NCBI RefSeq assembly: GCF_020400585.1
Contig: NZ_JAINVF010000019.1
Coordinates: 62,001-126,000 of the forward strand
Direction: 5' to 3'
Origin: Streptomyces sp. NK08204
Lineage (GTDB): Bacteria; Actinomycetota; Actinomycetes; Streptomycetales; Streptomycetaceae
Length of the DNA: 64,000 nucleotides
The stretch's first letter is position 1; every line of letters begins with the position of its first letter. The notes below the pieces were generated by a model. It ran no database searches, was not told the origin of the DNA, and saw only the letters and a program-made list of their open reading frames with translations. The translations under genes were made by a program, and so were the position numbers. Below are positions 17,373 through 29,054 of this stretch, one piece after another.

Positions 17373-18089
17373 TCACCGCGCGAAATAGATCCGCTCCAGG
17401 GCGTCCGCCGCCTCCCGGTCCAGCAGGAGCGCCGAGCCGCAGCCGCCGGGCAGTTCACCGCGCTCCACCGCGCCGAGCAACCGGGCCGTCGTACGGCGGT
17501 GGCGGCGGAAGGCGTACCGGGAGACGCCCCGGCCGCGCTCGCGCTGGCCCGCGCGGGCCGTGTCCGGGGTGACGTCGAGGACGAGCAGGTGCAGGGTGCC
17601 GCCACGGCGGCGGGCGGCGCGGGCCAGCCAGCCGCGCACCCAGGGCTGGGTGCCGCAGTCGTGCACGACGACTCCCTCGCCGGTCCCGAGGGCATGCCGC
17701 AGGACGCCGTAGTGGGCGAGGCGGACCAGGGGGCGGTAGAGGGCGTAGGGCAGGACGCGGGGCAGGCGGGCGGCCCAGCGCTCGCGGGTGTCCTGGGAGT
17801 CGACGCGGCGGCCGGGGACCGCACGGTGCATGAGGGTGGACTTGCCGCTGCCGGGCAGGCCGGTGATCACGACCAGGTCGTCGCGGCCGAAGGTCAGGGT
17901 CCGGGGGCTGCGGCCGGCGCGCCCGCGCAGGTCGCGCACGACCGGGGCGGGCCGCCCGGCGGTACGGGCGGCGCGGCGCCCCGCGAGACGCAGCCCGGCG
18001 AGACGGCGCTCGCGGGCCGGGCCGGAGGGCTGCCGGGGTACCGCGATGCCGCCGGTGGTGGCGTAGGCCGTCGTCCTGTTCACCGTCAT
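17373..18089 (-). CDS. P-loop NTP-binding protein (AAA/kinase-like)
   Basis: The 238-residue product starts at ATG 18089, with GGGGAGGA directly upstream. About 65 Arg- and Pro-rich residues precede a Walker A GLPGSGKST (residues 77-85) preceded by the strand DLVVITG. A downstream strand TLHLLVLDVTPD is followed by ARAGQRERGRGVSRYAFRRHRR, an Arg-rich lid like those of small-molecule kinases or zeta-toxin-like enzymes. VVVHDCGTQPWVRGWLARAA resembles the family's middle region. It probably phosphorylates an unknown small substrate. It is the first gene of the strand that continues with the SseB genes and is divergent from the glycine operon. Confidence 0.75.
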   Translation of the reverse strand: MTVNRTTAYATTGGIAVPRQPSGPARERRLAGLRLAGRRAARTAGRPAPVVRDLRGRAGRSPRTLTFGRDDLVVITGLPGSGKSTLMHRAVPGRRVDSQDTRERWAARLPRVLPYALYRPLVRLAHYGVLRHALGTGEGVVVHDCGTQPWVRGWLARAARRRGGTLHLLVLDVTPDTARAGQRERGRGVSRYAFRRHRRTTARLLGAVERGELPGGCGSALLLDREAADALERIYFAR

Positions 18090-18276
18090 CGTCCTCCCCT
18101 GCGGCTCGGAGATCCCGTTCCGGTCTCCCTGCCCCCCGTGTGTAAAGGGAAGGTAATGCGCGGTGTCCGGCGGTTCGGTGCCCGTACTGCCACAGGTCGG
18201 TTACAGGTGGGGCCTGACGAGCGGCGTCCACGCGTGCAATGATGTGCCCGCCAACTGCATACCGGCCGCTTGAATC

Positions 18277-18486
18277 CGCGCGGGAGAGTCCCCAGCAGTC
18301 GTCTCGCTGGGGCGCCGAAGGAGCAAGTCCCTCCCTTGAATCTCTCAGGCCCCGTTACCGCGCGGGCGAGGCACATCTGAAAAGCGGGCCGCTGCGACAG
18401 TGGCTCCACCCAAGGTGCAAGCCGTGATCGTCCCCTTGGCGGTCGTGGCGAACCTCTCAGGTTCCGATGACAGATGGGGAGGAACG
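18277..18486 (+). promoter_or_regulatory. Tandem glycine riboswitch
   Basis: Two glycine aptamers lie side by side. The first (about 18277-18389) has GGGAGAGT, GCGCCGAAGGAGCAA (18312-18326), TCTCTCAGG (18341-18349) and CATCTGAAAAG. The second (about 18390-18486) has ACCCAAGGTGCAA, GCGAACCTCTCAGGTTCC (18448-18465) and ATGACAGATGGGGAGG. These are the class consensus elements in the right order, and the gcvT start follows 37 bases later. Glycine should raise expression of the cleavage system and the downstream glyA and sdaA if they share the transcript. Confidence 0.93.
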
Positions 18487-18522
18487 TTCCTCGCCATGCC
18501 TGCCCTGGGAGACGACCGACCG

Positions 18523-19650
<1,128 letters not shown>

Positions 19651-19791
19651 GCACTGAGCGCGGTCCGTCCCCCGGCGTGACGCCGTCGGCGTGCCGCCGT
19701 GGCGTGATACCGCGCACATTTCGCCTGCTCATCAGCGGTTCCAGCAGTCCCCACTCACCAGCACACTCCCGCGTACAGGAGAATTCAGACC

Positions 19792-20169
19792 ATGAGCAAC
19801 CCCCAGCAGCTGCGTTACAGCAAGGAGCACGAGTGGCTGTCGGACGCCGAGGACGGCGTGTCGACGGTCGGCATCACGGAGCACGCGGCCAACGCGCTCG
19901 GCGACGTCGTCTTCGTCCAGCTCCCGGAGGTCGGTGACACCGTGACCGCGGGCGAGGAGTGCGGCGAGCTCGAGTCGACCAAGTCGGTCAGCGAGCTGTA
20001 CTCGCCGGTCTCCGGTGAGATCACCGAGATCAACCAGGACGTCGTGGACGAGCCGGGCCTGGTCAACTCCGCCCCCTTCGAGGGCGGCTGGCTGTTCAAG
20101 GTGCGCGTCACCGACGAGCCGGCCGACCTGCTCTCCGCCGACGAGTACACCGCCTACACCGCCGGCTGA
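19792..20169 (+). CDS. gcvH: Glycine cleavage system H protein
   Basis: The 125-residue product has the usual H-protein length. The lipoyl lysine is K64 in ELESTKSVSELYSPV, and LPEVGDTVTAGEECGELES precedes it as in all H proteins. It carries the aminomethyl group between P, T and L proteins on its lipoyl arm. ATG 19792 follows AGGAGAATTCAGACC. It lies 141 bases after gcvT and 14 bases before glyA. Confidence 0.97.
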   Translation: MSNPQQLRYSKEHEWLSDAEDGVSTVGITEHAANALGDVVFVQLPEVGDTVTAGEECGELESTKSVSELYSPVSGEITEINQDVVDEPGLVNSAPFEGGWLFKVRVTDEPADLLSADEYTAYTAG

Positions 20170-20183
20170 GGAGTCGTACCCGG

Positions 20184-21449
20184 ATGACCGTACTGAACAC
20201 GCCCCTGCACGAGCTGGACCCGGAGATCGCCGCCGCGGTCGACGCCGAGCTCGGCCGCCAGCAGTCCACGCTGGAGATGATCGCCTCCGAGAACTTCGCG
20301 CCGCTCGCGGTGATGGAGGCGCAGGGCTCGGTGCTGACCAACAAGTACGCCGAGGGCTACCCGGGCCGCCGCTACTACGGCGGCTGCGAGCACGTCGACG
20401 TCGCCGAGCAGATCGCCATCGACCGGATCAAGGAGCTGTTCGGCGCCGAGTACGCCAACGTGCAGCCCCACTCCGGTGCCTCCGCCAACCAGGCGGCGCT
20501 GTTCGCGCTGGCCCAGCCCGGGGACACCATCCTCGGCCTGGACCTCGCGCACGGCGGCCACCTGACGCACGGCATGCGGCTGAACTTCTCCGGCAAGCAG
20601 TTCAACGTGGTCGCCTACCACGTGGACGTCGAGACCGGCCTGGTCGACATGGCCGAGGTCGAGCGGCTCGCCAAGGAGCACCGCCCGAAGGTGATCATCG
20701 CTGGCTGGTCGGCGTACCCGCGCCAGCTGGACTTCGCCGAGTTCCGCCGGATCGCGGACGAGGTCGAGGCCTACCTGTGGGTCGACATGGCGCACTTCGC
20801 GGGCCTGGTCGCGGCGGGTCTGCACCCGAACCCGGTCGAGTACGCGGACGTGGTGACCTCCACCACGCACAAGACGCTCGGCGGCCCGCGCGGCGGCATC
20901 ATCCTCGCGAAGAAGGACTTCGCGAAGAAGCTGAACTCGTCCGTGTTCCCGGGCTTCCAGGGTGGTCCCCTGGAGCACGTGATCGCGGCCAAGGCGGTCT
21001 CCTTCAAGGTCGCCGCCTCGGAGGACTTCAAGGAGCGCCAGCGCCGTACGGTCGAGGGTGCGAGGATCCTCGCCGAGCGCCTGACGGCCGCCGACGCCCG
21101 CGAGGCCGGCGTGAACGTCCTGTCCGGCGGCACGGACGTGCACCTGATCCTGGTCGACCTGCGCGCGTCCGAGCTGGACGGCCAGCAGGCCGAGGACCGC
21201 CTCCACGAGGTCGGCATCACGGTCAACCGCAACGCCGTCCCGAACGACCCGCGTCCGCCGATGGTCACCTCGGGTCTGCGGATCGGCACGCCCGCCCTCG
21301 CCACCCGCGGCTTCACGGCCGAGGACTTCGCCGAGGTCGCGGACGTGATCGCCGAGGCCCTGAAGCCGTCGTACGACGCGGAGGCCCTGAAGGCGCGCGT
21401 GAAGGCGCTCGCCGACAAGCACCCGCTGTACCCGGGCCTGAACAAGTAA
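20184..21449 (+). CDS. glyA: Serine hydroxymethyltransferase
   Basis: The 421-residue product matches the SHMT length. The PLP lysine is K230 in VTSTTHKTLGGPRGG; other signatures are MIASENFAP, YAEGYPGRRYYGGCE and DMAHFAGLVA. The enzyme interconverts serine plus tetrahydrofolate with glycine plus 5,10-methylene-tetrahydrofolate. Placed right after gcvH behind a glycine riboswitch, it is set to use the methylene-THF made by glycine cleavage to turn a second glycine into serine. It may be a glycine-catabolic copy beside a housekeeping glyA elsewhere, which cannot be judged here. Confidence 0.96.
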   Translation: MTVLNTPLHELDPEIAAAVDAELGRQQSTLEMIASENFAPLAVMEAQGSVLTNKYAEGYPGRRYYGGCEHVDVAEQIAIDRIKELFGAEYANVQPHSGASANQAALFALAQPGDTILGLDLAHGGHLTHGMRLNFSGKQFNVVAYHVDVETGLVDMAEVERLAKEHRPKVIIAGWSAYPRQLDFAEFRRIADEVEAYLWVDMAHFAGLVAAGLHPNPVEYADVVTSTTHKTLGGPRGGIILAKKDFAKKLNSSVFPGFQGGPLEHVIAAKAVSFKVAASEDFKERQRRTVEGARILAERLTAADAREAGVNVLSGGTDVHLILVDLRASELDGQQAEDRLHEVGITVNRNAVPNDPRPPMVTSGLRIGTPALATRGFTAEDFAEVADVIAEALKPSYDAEALKARVKALADKHPLYPGLNK

Positions 21450-21499
21450 GTCACCTCTGTGCGGAAACCGCGCACACTGGAAGAACACGTGTCCGGTGT

Positions 21500-21515
21500 G
21501 CGCGGTGCTCCGCGC
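21500..21515 (+). terminator. Small hairpin between glyA and sdaA
   Basis: GCGCGG (21500-21505) pairs with CCGCGC (21510-21515) around a TGCT loop in the 167-base glyA-sdaA gap, followed by a C-rich stretch with repeated CACCACCCCTGCA-like words. It may partly attenuate read-through into sdaA. Evidence is limited to the structure. Confidence 0.35.
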
Positions 21516-21616
21516 CCCCTCCCGGCAGCACCCCTGCCCCTGTGTCACCCCGGTACCTCTGCACCACCCCTGCAGCCCGGCATCACCCTGCACCACCCCC
21601 CATTGAGGAGTTCCCC

Positions 21617-22984
<1,368 letters not shown>

Positions 22985-23035
22985 CGGAACAGGCCCTGAC
23001 CAGCGCGTTCGCATCTTTCAGCGCTGTCAGGGCCT

Positions 23036-23203
23036 TCCTCCGCCTACGTCGAAGCCCTCATCCAGCGCCAGTTGGAACGCGAGCGGCTGCGCGAACTCAT
23101 CGAGGACGCCGAAACCGAACACGGCCCCGTCGACCAGGCTGCCGTCGAGGCCAAGCGAGCCCTCCTGCGCGGCGACGCGGCCGATTCGGCGGACACCGCG
23201 TGA
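23036..23203 (+). pseudogene. Antitoxin fragment without a start (VapB/CopG-like remnant)
   Basis: The frame encodes YVEALIQRQLERERLRELI followed by an acidic helix and ends DSADTA; this is the C-terminal part of a ribbon-helix-helix type antitoxin. Upstream it is open only to a TGA at 22997 with no ATG or GTG, so the DNA-binding N-terminus and promoter are missing. The stop overlaps the next start as GTGA, the normal coupling in such pairs. It begins about 50 bases after sdaA, which looks like a recombination scar. Confidence 0.65.
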
Positions 23204-23448
23204 GCGGCACCCTCGTCCTGGACTGCGAAGGCCTGTCCAAACTCGTACGACGCTCCCCCGAACTCACCGAGTGGCTGGCCCGAGGCCGAGGACATCCGCG
23301 TCGCCACCAGCTGGCGCACGCCGCGGCCGAGGGAGCTGCCGAGCACCTCCGCCAGCGCGCCCGCCTATCGTGGCCGCCGATCCTGACTTCAGACCCGGAG
23401 GATCTCCTCATGCTGTGCGGCACCGGCACCCGAGTGATCAAGGTCTGA
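23200..23448 (+). pseudogene. PIN-domain toxin remnant (VapC-like), frameshifted and internally deleted
   Basis: The frame from GTG 23200 starts like a PIN toxin (GTLVLDCEGLSKLVRR) and ends like one (ILTSDPEDLLMLCGTGTRVIKV), but is only about 82 codons instead of roughly 130. Around 23285 the expected continuation EDIRVATS is found in another frame, so a frameshift is followed by loss of the central catalytic region. The first acidic residue of the PIN active site remains; the others are gone. With the antitoxin stub this is a dead toxin-antitoxin module at the left border of the exopolysaccharide locus. Confidence 0.65.
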
Positions 23449-23732
23449 GCCGATGTGGAGAGGCCGCTTCCCGGCCACCACGAAGTGGGCACCGAGCTCC
23501 GCCCCCGAAAGGTCCCGGGCCCCATGCATTAGTGGACATCCTCGGCGGCGTATACGCGTGGGGAGGGCGCGGAGGTGATACCAACGGTGGAACAGCCGCC
23601 CCGGGCCACTGAGGCAACCGCGCGAGCAGTCGGCCTGCGCCCTTTGGGAGGAGCCCGATCCCCATGCTCAGATGTCCCACCCTCGAAGGCCACGGCCCAT
23701 CCCCTCGTGCCGGGCGGGACTGAGGGCCTGCC

Positions 23733-25592
23733 ATGCCGTGGACCGACCGCACACTTCCCGGCAGTTCAGCCCTGTCCGCGCTCGCAGACCTCCTGCGACA
23801 ACATCGTCGTCGTGCCAGGCCGCTGCTGTGGGTCCTCGCGGGTCTTCTGCTCGCGGGGGCGGGCTGGATCGTCGTCACCGGCCTGCTGGCTCGTGGGGAA
23901 CTCGCCGCGGCCCGAGGTGACTTGAAGACACTGCGCAGTTCGCTGACGGCGGCCCCCCGGGCGACCTCGGCGGCAGGGCAGGGCGCGAGCCGCGGCCTAC
24001 TCGCCCGGCAGGCTGCTCGTTCCCTGGCGGAGCGGGCCGAACGCGCGCACTCGCTCACCACCGGACCGGCGTGGTACCTGGCAGCGTCCCTGCCCGGCAT
24101 CGGCGGTCCCTTCCAGACCGTACGGGGGACGACCGACGCGCTCGACCGACTGGGCGGAAAAGCGCTGCCCGCCGTGGTACGGAGCGTCGATCGTCTCACC
24201 GCAGAGGCCGGTGGCAGTCACATCAATCTCTCCGAACTACGGCGGGCCGCACCGGACTTGGGGTATGCCGCACGTGAGGTGGCCGTGGCCCGGGCGGAGG
24301 TGGACGGACTGCCGCAGCGAACCTGGCTGTCCCCTGTGGACCGCGTCCGAAGCCAGTTCCTCGGCGGGCTCGACCGGATGGCGCCCGCCATGGACAACGC
24401 CGCTGCCGGCGCCCGCCTGCTGCCTCCCATGCTGGGGGAGGGCGGCCTGAGACGTTACCTCCTGGTGTTTCAGAACCCGGCGGAGGCGCGTGGTACCGGC
24501 GGCATGCCCGGTGCTTACGCCGTGCTGACGGCCGACCGGGGCCGGCTGGCGCTGCCGGAGTTCGGACGGGACACCGACATGGCGACCGCCCGGCCCGACG
24601 TCAACCTCGGTGCCGAGTTCGCGGCCATGTACGCGCCCTACGATTCGGTGAAGACCTGGCCCAACTCCAATATGAGCCCGCATTTTCCCTACGCCGCGCG
24701 CATCTGGTCCGCCGCATGGCGTGTCAGGAGCGGGGAACGCGTCGACGGGGTCATGTCGTTGGGTCCGGAGGCGCTCGCGAGACTGCTGGCGGCTGTCGGG
24801 CCGGCGCGGACGGCCGACGGCACTCTCGTCACGGCCGGGAACGCGGTGGATCTCACCGAGCGGGCCAACTACGCGATGTACCCGGACCCCGTCAGGCGGA
24901 AGGCCTTCCTGCTGGACGTGGCGCGCGCCGCTGCCGGACGGATGCTGGTCGCCGCCGGGGACCCCCGGCAGCGCCCCGCCCTGCTTCAGGGCCTGTACAA
25001 GGTGCTGGGCAGCGGGCAGATGTCCGCATGGAGTGCCCATGCGGAGGAGGAACAGGAGCTGGCGGCGCGCCCGGTCGGCGGATCCGTGTCGCGGGGGCCC
25101 GAACCCTACGCCGGGCTGGTGGTCAACAACGCGGCGGGCACCAAGCTGGATTACTACCTCGACCGCACGCTGGAGTGGTCCTCCGGTCGCTGCACCGCCG
25201 CCGGCCGTGAGGTCACCGTCAAGGCCGTGCTCGTGAACCGCGCTCCGTCCGCAGGCCTCCCCACCTACGTGACGGACCGGCTGGACAAGCCCGCTCACTC
25301 GACCCACCAGGGCGACAACCGCCTGCTGGTCTCCTACTTCGCGACCGCGGGGGCACGACTGGTCGAGGCGAGTGAGGGCGGAAAGCGTGTCCTCGCGTCC
25401 CCGGGCATCGAACGGGGACATCCGGTCTACACGTTCGACGTCGAGGTGCCCGCGGCCGAGCGCCGCACGGTGACACTGCGTCTGCTGGAGCCCGCGTCCG
25501 ATCAGCCACCGAGGGTGCTGCGCCAACAACTGTCCCGCCCGCTGCGGGTGACCGTGCGCCCTGGCCCGGCGTGCCCGGGAAGCGGCGCATAG
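23733..25592 (+). CDS. DUF4012 membrane protein of the exopolysaccharide locus
   Basis: The 619-residue product has a basic N-terminus (HRRRARP) and one membrane helix at about residues 30-54, with the rest outside. The central region carries the DUF4012 signature FQNPAEARGTGGMPGAYAVL and later PYDSVKTWPNSNMSPHFPYAARIW. DUF4012 proteins recur in actinobacterial polysaccharide clusters, but their activity is unknown. The start ATG 23733 has no strong SD. It is the first gene of the plus-strand series DUF4012, asnB, wzy-like and methyltransferase, with AT-richer gaps that may hold separate promoters. Confidence 0.85.
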   Translation: MPWTDRTLPGSSALSALADLLRQHRRRARPLLWVLAGLLLAGAGWIVVTGLLARGELAAARGDLKTLRSSLTAAPRATSAAGQGASRGLLARQAARSLAERAERAHSLTTGPAWYLAASLPGIGGPFQTVRGTTDALDRLGGKALPAVVRSVDRLTAEAGGSHINLSELRRAAPDLGYAAREVAVARAEVDGLPQRTWLSPVDRVRSQFLGGLDRMAPAMDNAAAGARLLPPMLGEGGLRRYLLVFQNPAEARGTGGMPGAYAVLTADRGRLALPEFGRDTDMATARPDVNLGAEFAAMYAPYDSVKTWPNSNMSPHFPYAARIWSAAWRVRSGERVDGVMSLGPEALARLLAAVGPARTADGTLVTAGNAVDLTERANYAMYPDPVRRKAFLLDVARAAAGRMLVAAGDPRQRPALLQGLYKVLGSGQMSAWSAHAEEEQELAARPVGGSVSRGPEPYAGLVVNNAAGTKLDYYLDRTLEWSSGRCTAAGREVTVKAVLVNRAPSAGLPTYVTDRLDKPAHSTHQGDNRLLVSYFATAGARLVEASEGGKRVLASPGIERGHPVYTFDVEVPAAERRTVTLRLLEPASDQPPRVLRQQLSRPLRVTVRPGPACPGSGA

Positions 25593-25729
25593 GAAAGGCC
25601 GTCACCCAATGGCACCACGGCCCTGCGGGTTGCCCGCTATGTACTGATTGCGCCGGTATGGTCCTTTTCGGATGCGTTGGTTGATCCACTTACCTTTCCT
25701 TATCTTTCACACCTCAACAGGGAGGGCCG

Positions 25730-27649
25730 ATGTGCGGTGTAGCGGGCATGGTGTCGACGACGTCACCCGATCCGGCAGCCGTCAAGGCGATGTGCGACGT
25801 TCTCACCCATCGTGGTCCGGACGGAGAGGGCTTCCACACCGCGGACCATGTCGCCCTCGGCATGCGGCGGCTCGCCATCATCGACGTCGAGGGTGGAGAC
25901 CAGCCCGTCTTCAACGAGGACCGCAGCGTGGTCGCCGTCTTCAACGGGGAGATCTACAACTACCCGGAACTGCGCGACAATCTGCTGCGCCGCGGTCACA
26001 CCTTCCGTACGCACGGCGACAGCGAATGCATCGTCCACCTGTACGAGGAACACGGTGAGGACCTGGTCCACCACCTCCGCGGCATGTTCACGTTCGCCTT
26101 GTGGGACGCGGGCAAGGAGCGGTTGCTGCTGGCTCGTGACCGTGTCGGCAAGAAGCCCTTGTACTACCGGGACGCTCACGGTTCGCTCGCCTTCGCATCC
26201 GAACTCAAGGCGCTGAGCGCGACCGCTCCCAGCCGTGGCGAGGTGGATCCCGTCGCCCTCCACCACTACCTGACCTACCAGTACGTGCCCGCGCCGTGGT
26301 CGATCCTCAGCGGTGTCCGCAAACTGCCGCCCGGCTCTCTCCTCACCTGGCAGGGCGGCCAGTCCCGGGTGCGGCGTTACTGGTCGCTCGACTTCTCACC
26401 GGGCTCCGTCACGAGTGAACAGGAGGCGGCCGAGCGGACCCGGGAGCTGCTCCTGGAGGCCACACGGATCCGCATGGTGTCGGAGCGGCCTCTGGGTGCC
26501 TTCCTGTCCGGCGGCATCGATTCCTCCGCCGTCGTCGCGGCCATGGCCCGGATCTCCGGACAGCCCGTGAAGACCTTCTCCATCGGTTTCGACGACGCCC
26601 GGTTCGACGAGCGGTCACACGCTCGTGCGGTGGCGAAGCGATACGGCACCGATCACCACGAATTCGTCGTGGACGCCTCCGCGTTGGACGTCCTGCCCAC
26701 CCTCGCGTGGTATTTCGACGAGCCGTTCGCCGACTCCTCCGCGATTCCCTCCTTCTACGTCGCCCAACTGAGCCGCCGGCACGTGACGGTCGCCCTGAAC
26801 GGAGACGGCGGCGACGAGTCGTTCGGTGGTTACACGCGCTACGCCCGCCTGGCCCGCATGGAACGGTTCTCCGTCCCGAAAGCCACCCGACCGGCCTTCG
26901 GGCGCCTGGGACGGTCCCTTCTCGCCACCGCTCCGGCCGGCTCGCGACTGCGCAGGGCCGGCCTGGCCCTGACAGTGCTGAGCGAGACGTCCCAGCGTCG
27001 TTACGCCCGGATGATGTCGTACTTCCTGCCGGAGCAGAAGCACGCCCTCTACACCGAACAGCAGCGCGAGGCTACGTCCGGAGTCGACAGCTACGTCCTG
27101 CTCGACCGGGCGTTCCGTGAGTCGCGGGCGGTGAGCCGGGTGAACCAGCTGATGGATGTGGACGTGAACAGCTACCTTCCCGGCGACCTCCTGGTGAAGG
27201 TGGACATCAGCACCATGGCCAACTCGCTGGAGGCCCGGTCACCGTTCCTGGACCACCACCTCATGGAGTGGGCGGCGCGCCTGCCCGCCGAGCTGAAGGT
27301 GCGTCACGGCACGACCAAGTACCTGCTGAAGAAGTCGCTGGAGGACTGGCTCCCCCACGAGGTGCTGCATCGGCCCAAACAGGGGTTCGGTGTTCCGCTG
27401 GCTCACTGGCTGCGTACGGAGCTCAAGGACGTGGCGTGGGACGTGCTGACCGACCGGACGGCGGTGGACCGGGGGTTCTTCCGGCCCGACGCCGTCAGGA
27501 CCATGCTGGAGGAGCACGAGGCCGGAGAGAACCACGCGCGACGGATCTGGGCGCTGATGCAGTTCGAACTCTGGCACCGCAGGTTCGTCGACCAGCCCGT
27601 GTCCGGCCCGCCGGTGCATGCCGAAGAGCCGTTGCGATCGATCGGATGA
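25730..27649 (+). CDS. asnB: Asparagine synthase (glutamine-hydrolysing) of the exopolysaccharide type
   Basis: The 639-residue product begins MCGVAGMV, so Cys2 becomes the catalytic N-terminal nucleophile of the class II glutaminase; LTHRGPDGEG, LAIIDV, FNGEIYN and HGDSEC complete that domain. The synthetase domain has the PP-loop LSGGIDSSAVVAAMA and, later, GDGGDESFGGYTRYAR and KVDISTMANSLEARSPFLDHHL. GGGAGGG lies just before ATG. In polysaccharide clusters such proteins are thought to amidate sugar acids or related carboxylates rather than only make free asparagine. That fits the UDP-sugar dehydrogenase encoded at 35828, which would supply a uronic acid. Confidence 0.92.
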   Translation: MCGVAGMVSTTSPDPAAVKAMCDVLTHRGPDGEGFHTADHVALGMRRLAIIDVEGGDQPVFNEDRSVVAVFNGEIYNYPELRDNLLRRGHTFRTHGDSECIVHLYEEHGEDLVHHLRGMFTFALWDAGKERLLLARDRVGKKPLYYRDAHGSLAFASELKALSATAPSRGEVDPVALHHYLTYQYVPAPWSILSGVRKLPPGSLLTWQGGQSRVRRYWSLDFSPGSVTSEQEAAERTRELLLEATRIRMVSERPLGAFLSGGIDSSAVVAAMARISGQPVKTFSIGFDDARFDERSHARAVAKRYGTDHHEFVVDASALDVLPTLAWYFDEPFADSSAIPSFYVAQLSRRHVTVALNGDGGDESFGGYTRYARLARMERFSVPKATRPAFGRLGRSLLATAPAGSRLRRAGLALTVLSETSQRRYARMMSYFLPEQKHALYTEQQREATSGVDSYVLLDRAFRESRAVSRVNQLMDVDVNSYLPGDLLVKVDISTMANSLEARSPFLDHHLMEWAARLPAELKVRHGTTKYLLKKSLEDWLPHEVLHRPKQGFGVPLAHWLRTELKDVAWDVLTDRTAVDRGFFRPDAVRTMLEEHEAGENHARRIWALMQFELWHRRFVDQPVSGPPVHAEEPLRSIG

Positions 27650-27755
27650 CCGGCGACGAACATCCTCTTGCCCCGGTCCGATTCCCCCTGCAGATGTCCG
27701 GCCTCGGGCGAGGCGGTTCGATGAGGATCCTCGCCGACGGTTCCACGGAGGACGA

Positions 27756-29045
27756 GTGCTGATCACCAACAGGCCGGCCATGAGATCGCTCCCCGCCGTC
27801 GTGATCGACCGGGTGGCACTGCTGGCCGCGGGCCCGGTCATCGTCTACCTGGCGCTGTTCCACGGCGCGGCGGCCACCGCGGCGGCAGTGGCGATCGCCT
27901 TCGCCGTCATCGTCTGGCCGCGGCCGGACGTGGCGCTGCTGATGCTGCTCGGGCTCGTGCCGGTGATCGCCGTCGTGCACTCCGGCGGCTCGCCGCTGTA
28001 CGTGACGGTCGTCGGTGGCGTGGGACTGCTCCTGGTCCGGCTCACACTGAACGGGCTGCGGGCGCGTCTGGAACTGCTTCTCATCCTGCTCATGGCCTGT
28101 GCCGTGACGCTGAGTTGTCTACTGCCGCCGGAATCGCTCCGTATCGAGCACCAATGGAAGGGCTGTGCCCTGATGCTTGCGGGGCTCGGTATGCTCGCGG
28201 CCTCCATGCTGGCACCCCCCGACCCTCGACGGATCGCGCAGCTCGTGGGCGGTGCGGGCGCGGGTGTCGCCGGGTACCTCCTCGCCCGGGGGGAATATGC
28301 CTCCGGCCGCCTGACGGGTCTCGGCCTGAACCCCAATTACGTGGGAGCCGTCCTGGCGCTCGCCCTGGTGGCCACCATCGGGCTGGCGCGGTTCCACCGC
28401 ACCTGGGTGTGGCTCGGACCGGCCGTGGTCTGTACCTCCGCCCTGGTGGAAACCCGGTCCCGAGGGGCTTTTCTGATGGCCGCGGTCGGGCTGGCCGGCG
28501 TTCTTCTCGCCGGCCGTCCGGTGCGGTACAAGGTGCTGATCGCGCTGGCGCTGATCGTCGCGACGCAGGCGCTGCCGGAAGCCCTGGACTCGGTACAGGG
28601 GGACCTTACGGGCAGCAGGACGTCGACCGAGCTCACCGCGAACACCGAAGTGCGCAAGCAGGCCGCCGCCCTCGCCCTGCGGGTCGCACTCGACCATCCG
28701 TTGCGGGGCATCGGATACGGGCTGTTCCCCGAATACGCCAGGACCTCGTCCACTCTGGGCATTTACATCGACACCCACAACGACTACCTCAGGCTGGCGG
28801 CCGAGACCGGATCGGTGACTCTTGCGCTCCTGGTGGCGCTGCTGTGGCTCGGGCTCGTCCGCAGGTACGCGGCGGATCACTCGATCCTCCAGTCACTGTG
28901 TGCGGCATTCGCGGTCGGACTGCTCTTCGCCAACGCGCTGACCAGCTTCGTGGTCTCCACCCCCTTCTGGATCTCTCTGGGCTGCCTGATGGGCCACGCC
29001 GCACACCGGAAGAAAGATCCCTCACCCCTCCCCTCCACCACGTAA
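27756..29045 (+). CDS. O-antigen ligase/Wzy-like polysaccharide polymerase
   Basis: The product is about 429 residues from GTG 27756 (GGAGG four bases upstream); ATG 27780 is an alternative. There are about eleven hydrophobic segments. The Wzy/WaaL-type large outer loop falls after LLAGRPVRYKVLIALALIV and contains LRVALDHPLRGIGYGLFPEYAR and YIDTHNDYLRLAAETG; the HPLxGxG and HNxxL motifs are the family hallmark. It is the likely polymerase that joins lipid-linked repeat units outside the membrane. It ends 10 bases before the methyltransferase gene. Confidence 0.85.
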   Translation: MLITNRPAMRSLPAVVIDRVALLAAGPVIVYLALFHGAAATAAAVAIAFAVIVWPRPDVALLMLLGLVPVIAVVHSGGSPLYVTVVGGVGLLLVRLTLNGLRARLELLLILLMACAVTLSCLLPPESLRIEHQWKGCALMLAGLGMLAASMLAPPDPRRIAQLVGGAGAGVAGYLLARGEYASGRLTGLGLNPNYVGAVLALALVATIGLARFHRTWVWLGPAVVCTSALVETRSRGAFLMAAVGLAGVLLAGRPVRYKVLIALALIVATQALPEALDSVQGDLTGSRTSTELTANTEVRKQAAALALRVALDHPLRGIGYGLFPEYARTSSTLGIYIDTHNDYLRLAAETGSVTLALLVALLWLGLVRRYAADHSILQSLCAAFAVGLLFANALTSFVVSTPFWISLGCLMGHAAHRKKDPSPLPSTT

Positions 29046-29054
29046 GGAAGCCGA

